In this document: positions 60,020 to 64,000 of the stretch, piece after piece
Position numbering within the stretch: the first letter of the stretch is position 1
Layout: every line of letters starts with the position of its first letter
From: Saturnia japonica
Taxonomy: Eukaryota; Arthropoda; Insecta; Lepidoptera; Saturniidae
Direction: 5' to 3'
Length of the DNA: 64,000 nt
Assembly: GCA_033032175.1 (NCBI GenBank)
Contig: CM065321.1
Coordinates: 8,268,501 to 8,332,500, forward strand
Notes under the pieces: model-generated
Seen by the model: the letters and a program-made list of their open reading frames with translations, nothing else
What the model was told of the DNA's origin: nothing
Database searches by the model: none
Made by a program: the position numbers and the translations under genes

Positions 60020-62820
60020 ATGTCTTTGAAAACAAAGTTATTGTTGAAAAAAATCTGTCAATACGTGTATTATGCTGGTGCCGGCAACTGTTGGTATGAA
60101 GATACATATGAAGAATCAATTCTGTATAAAATATACAGTGTGGTTTCTTTTGCTATCTACACAACAATGATAATGCTCGAAAACCTCGCGGCATTGTTTG
60201 GTAATTTCCCTGAAATAGAAAAAAATTCCGCTGTCATGTTTTCAGCAATACACAACATTGTACTAACAAAAATGTTTCTCCTATTATATCATAAACATTC
60301 TATAAGAACATTAAACTACGAAATGTCGACGGTTGCTGAATATTTCGAGGAGGAAAACGTAATGAACAAGCAACAAAGAAAAGTTAAATTTGGTATTGCT
60401 TTATACGCATTGTCAGTTTATCTGTCCCTTATTGCTTACGGGATTGAAAGTATCCGAAAGAGTATTGTTGAAGGTCAGTTTATATAACAAACATTATAAA
60501 TAAAAATAATATTAAAAAATGTAGCCTTTGAATACCCAGCAGTTAACAAATCTGAAAGGTTGACAAAATGTAGTTTAATTTAATATAAAACTATAAGGAT
60601 TTATTTATTTCCCTATTCCTAGTTTATTAATAAAATTTCATAATTAGTACATCAAAAGCTTACTTCTCCTAAAATTAAAAGACAACGCAAAAAATATTAT
60701 AATGCATCTAATTTTATTTTCGCCAAGAAGTGAAACTAATATACCGGTTTTATGTGTCAAATTAAGATTTTTAACAGGCTTTTTATTAGATACAGTAACA
60801 GAGTCACGTGTACATATAGAAATAAAGTTATATAAACAACAGTACACTATTCCAAGTATTTCCCCAGAAATATGAAAGTTACCTAGGCTCACTTTATAGT
60901 AGGTAACAATTTAGACACCACGTGCCTATCGTCCTATCTTGTATCTTCTTTTTGTACTGTTCATTTTATGATAAAATGCTTTTATGCTGGTATGAGAAAA
61001 TACCTACATAATTATCAAGCGATGAGCATTGCTGCAAGTGTTGTGTCATGAAGTCGCTAAAATACTTTTCCCTATATCTGTCTAGATACTATGGTATAGT
61101 AGTACCATGAAAAGCATAATTGTTACATTTAAAGTTGTTGCTATTTCTTAAGTAATTAGGCTATATCTGTTCAACTGTACAGATTGATCTTCATTTTATA
61201 ATTGACAACTTTACAAAAGTTCCCATAAATTACGTTCATATTGAATAAATATCGTGTTCCGCGCGAAATAATGATGTAAATTTATTTTATCCTCGAAATT
61301 CTCTTTAGATATTTTCTAAACTCCCATTAACTTCGTTTTATTTATTATTTCTCTAATTGGTACCCAGTTCACAAGTTTGTATAAAGATCTGTCTACCTAT
61401 TAACTCCACTTCACTCGATCTCATAGTATTAAATGAATAAATAAAATCGTTCGTTGTAAACATATATATAAATAATAAATAAAATCCACCCTTCCCATTC
61501 ACACCATCTAATCTTTCCATTGTCGACACAGCACTTTAAAGATCAAGGTGCCACGGGTGATAATATAAACTAGTATTTTGCTGATAGCCTCGGTCAAGTA
61601 GACTTTATCATCTGTAAAAGACTACACCAGAAAAACTTTTTGCTGTGACTCAACTAACACTAGTTTAAGTACCAACCACAGGTTTTGTTAAATGATGAAA
61701 GAGATGGGTACTTCGTACTAGTAATAATAATAGGAACGATTTTGGGGTAATGAATCTCCTGTTTTTCTATAGTTGATAGTTTCGCTACATTACGCTTCTT
61801 GGCTCTGCTACTCCGAATTGCCCGATTCTTTCCTCACCTACCAATCTCGATGCACTGCCTATAAGTTCCTTCTCTAAGTATATGAAAGGTATATTTTATT
61901 ATTTAAATCATAATACATTTTCCCAGGAGCTCCGTTTTATACGGTGGTAACATTTTTACCATATTATGAGAGTTGTACAGTGTTTGCATCCTTTTTCCGA
62001 ATATTTTTCTATATCACCTGGTTATATATGATGCTACCGATGATGTCAGCTGACTGCATGCCAATTACTCACCTAATAATTATGGCCTACAAATTTATCA
62101 CGCTATGTCGCCATTTCGAAAAAATAAAGGAACACTTTGATGCAGATGTTCTTAGAATGAGTAAAAATGAAGCTATTGATAAACTGAAAGCAGGATGTTT
62201 GGAAGGAATAAAGATACATCAGAAGCTCATATTGTAAGTTAAGCCATTGCTCTGTTTATTACATTATATTATAATAGCAATGTTTTGAAAAGGTTAATAA
62301 CTATTTCAGGTTTGACTATAAGGTTGCTTGTACAGAGCATAAAAGCGAAAATGCATGCGACCAGCAATGGATTGTTATCTTTCAGTAGTCGCAACTGTTT
62401 TCTAATTTAACTGTGCTTACCATGAGGCACAGTTCAGTCGCTTTTCCGTGTTACTATTAATACAAAAAACCGCTAAAGTATATTATTTCCATTCTTTTGT
62501 GTATAGCTTCTAAACACATATTTTGTCAATGTTCAAAGTTTAAGATTTTATTTACAACTGTGAGGAGTTCCTCACACACCATACATCATAAAAGAATAAA
62601 CCTAAAGTACGCATATAATTCTACGGGTGAGACAAGGCACTACGTTATTTTATATATCACATTATTTTTCTCATGTATGTAAAATTTCTATATGATTTAT
62701 AACAATATTCTATTTTTTTATAGTTTAGCTGACGAGATGAATCGTGTTTTCGGAATAATAATGTCACTTCAGGTGTGCGAGAGCTCGGCTGTTGCGGTTT
62801 TGCTTTTGATGCGTTTAGCG
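60020..62820 (+). CDS. Insect odorant receptor (7tm_6), three 5' exons
   Basis: Exon 1 is 60020-60473 (donor GTCAGT, phase 1), exon 2 is 61927-62233 (acceptor CCCAG, donor GTAAGT, phase 2) and exon 3 starts at 62724 (acceptor TATAG), probably ending at 62820 before GTTTGT. Joined, the frame stays open for 286 codons. The product shows hydrophobic segments at about residues 35-60, 75-95 and 125-145 in exon 1 and three more in exons 2-3, with the region around HQKLI and ADEMNRVFG..MSLQVCESSA typical of odorant receptors. Such receptors are about 400 residues and form ligand-gated channels with Orco in sensory neurons. The last transmembrane segments and the conserved C-terminus were not found before 63.4 kb, so the gene continues past unseen introns, outside the window, or is truncated. 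Which of the many receptor subfamilies it belongs to cannot be told. Confidence 0.8.
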
Positions 62821-62929
62821 GTTTGTATTTCGATATTTCGTATTATAAACTATCCGGTTATCATAGACACCTAAAATAGAATTTTGCTTTAAATTCATTT
62901 TAATTCTTTGTTATTAAAATCATCAGATT

Positions 62930-63065
62930 CAAATCAGAGGTTTTATCGTCATGGAGAGTGTTCTGAAGCGTTGTTAGTAGTGGCACGCTTAGGTATATCG
63001 CGACCACCACCATGTACCATGTATTTTGGTTTATTGCGTTTTAGGATCAACCAATGTATATGCAG
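62930..63065. repeat. Relative of the 107-bp unit
   Basis: 'atatcgcgaccaccaccatg' and 'tttaggatcaaccaatgtat' followed by 'atgcag' match the unit at 55745-56045. It lies within the region where the next receptor exon would be expected. Confidence 0.45.
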
Positions 63066-63359
63066 CTGCCGAGAGGCGCGCAGGCCGGCATAACAGCAGT
63101 GCCGATCTCTCAGTGGTCGCCTTTATTTGAACAAAGAAGTTTGCAAATTCTAATTCCGTACTACGAAAATATGGAATCAGCTCTCGGACTGCATGTTCCC
63201 TCCCTCCTGCGATATCTGGTCCTTCAAACGAGACGTGAAGAGGCATTTTCACATGCCTGTGTTAGATATAATAATTAAGATTCCAACCAAGAACCATCAG
63301 TAATACATTACAAAGTAATAATAATACTTAGCTTGGGAATATAGTAATCAAATGTGCTT

Positions 63360-63565
63360 TTATCTAATTTATTCAGTGTCCAGTGTAGAGAGACATCCGT
63401 CTTCGAAGATTGACATCCAACAAGTCACCCCGCTCAATTTTTTTTTCTAACTGGCTATTTCTGTTAGCCATAAGGGCCATGAACCCTCGGAATGCTTTTA
63501 CTACTTCACCGTGACTAGAAAGTCACCCTGCTCAAGCGACACAATGTCTATCTTTTATACAAAAA
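63360..63565 (-). promoter_or_regulatory. LTR-like promoter unit, minus strand
   Basis: On the minus strand TATAAAAG (first T at 63559) is followed, with the LINE tail removed, by about 100 bp and then AATAAA (about 63368-63373). TATA plus a near poly-A signal is a solo-LTR-like layout. The ends were not located. Confidence 0.35.
63438..63519 (-). mobile_element. LINE 3' tail, diverged family
   Basis: A T run followed by 'ctgttagccataagggcc' and 'cttttactacttcaccg' is the diverged complement of the 26261-type LINE end. It is flanked by 16-bp duplications differing at one base (63422-63437 and 63520-63535, 'aagtcaccc.gctcaa'). Relative to the minus-strand TATAAAAG the duplication covers +25 to +40. 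Confidence 0.7.
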
Positions 63566-64000
63566 TTCTAACTAATCAACTGATAAACTATTTAAATGAA
63601 GACTTATCAGTGCGGCAATTCAAATCACAGTTTAGATTAAAAATATATGACTTAGTTTAATATGACAAATTTACTTTAGATTGATAATAATTGAGTATAA
63701 ATAAATTCATAACATGACGGTAGTTGAATATACTTTGATTTTCGAATTAAATTTATAAAAATCAACAGTGTAGGTTAGGAATACAATATATCAAAATAAT
63801 AAATTAATAATTAAATGTTTGGAATAGGCTATATTCTAACACCTGCATGACAGTGACGATTGCCTACGGAATATATCTCCGTCGATTGCCGTTGTTTCTC
63901 GACTTACAGTACCATACTTTCCATCAAGTTGAGCTAGTATAAAAATAGTAATTAACAATGATCCATTTCCTACACAGTTGTCTCCACATCTCGACTTGAC
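63566..64000. other. No gene seen
   Basis: AT-rich to the end of the window; no receptor exon recognised. Confidence 0.4.

Noticed and set aside
63054..63278. Fourth exon of the odorant receptor
   Set aside because: An acceptor-like CAG and a phase-0 open frame exist, but there is no hydrophobic segment and the conserved receptor C-terminus is missing; part of it lies in a repeat unit.

Overview
The window looks like a piece of a moth or butterfly nuclear genome. It is AT-rich and intron-bearing, with very few host genes. It is packed with repeat families of the kind abundant in Lepidoptera: tRNA-derived SINEs, elements with CTAG-type ends, short MITEs, and jockey-, RTE-, copia-, mariner- and hAT-type elements. 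The family calls come from motifs and terminal structures read directly in the sequence; no database search was run. Only two gene models look like host genes. One is a small THAP-domain protein (12.5-13.6 kb, +), frameshifted at an A12 run. The other is an insect odorant receptor (60.0-62.8 kb, +), of which three 5' exons can be placed and the 3' end cannot. || Layout. 0-3.1 kb: interspersed repeats and one SINE. 3.16-8.9 kb: a hAT element with an 8-bp target duplication and a decayed transposase; inside it lies a BEL/Pao-like solo LTR (LTR A), and inside that lie pieces of non-LTR elements. 8.9-17 kb: sparse sequence, two LINE 3' tails, the THAP gene, and an LTR-like promoter. 17.1-18.4 kb: a mariner with a broken transposase. 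18.7-25.3 kb: a pogo-like MITE, a 107-bp-unit repeat interrupted by a LINE tail, a SINE, other repeats. 25.3-33.0 kb: a three-layer nest. The outermost layer is a Tc1/mariner-superfamily element with D-D-41-D spacing and roughly 600-bp inverted repeats. The middle layer is a second copy of the BEL/Pao-like LTR (LTR B, minus strand). The innermost layer is a 4.2-kb jockey-clade LINE with a complete ORF2. 33-49 kb: no convincing gene, many repeats. 49.1-53.5 kb: a copia element with near-identical 153-bp LTRs but broken coding frames. 53.5-60 kb: repeats. 60-62.8 kb: the odorant receptor. 63.4-63.6 kb: one more LINE tail inside an LTR-like promoter. || The most interesting pattern concerns one group of jockey-like LINE tails sharing a characteristic 3' end. 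At four sites (in LTR A, LTR B, the LTR-like unit at 14.1 kb and the LTR-like unit at 63.5 kb) the insertion is in sense orientation. Its target-site duplication covers about +25 to +27 counted from the first base of a TATA-like box, close to the expected transcription start. This suggests a LINE group that prefers start sites of TATA promoters in LTR elements. Two further tails (9.67 and 19.06 kb) do not fit.
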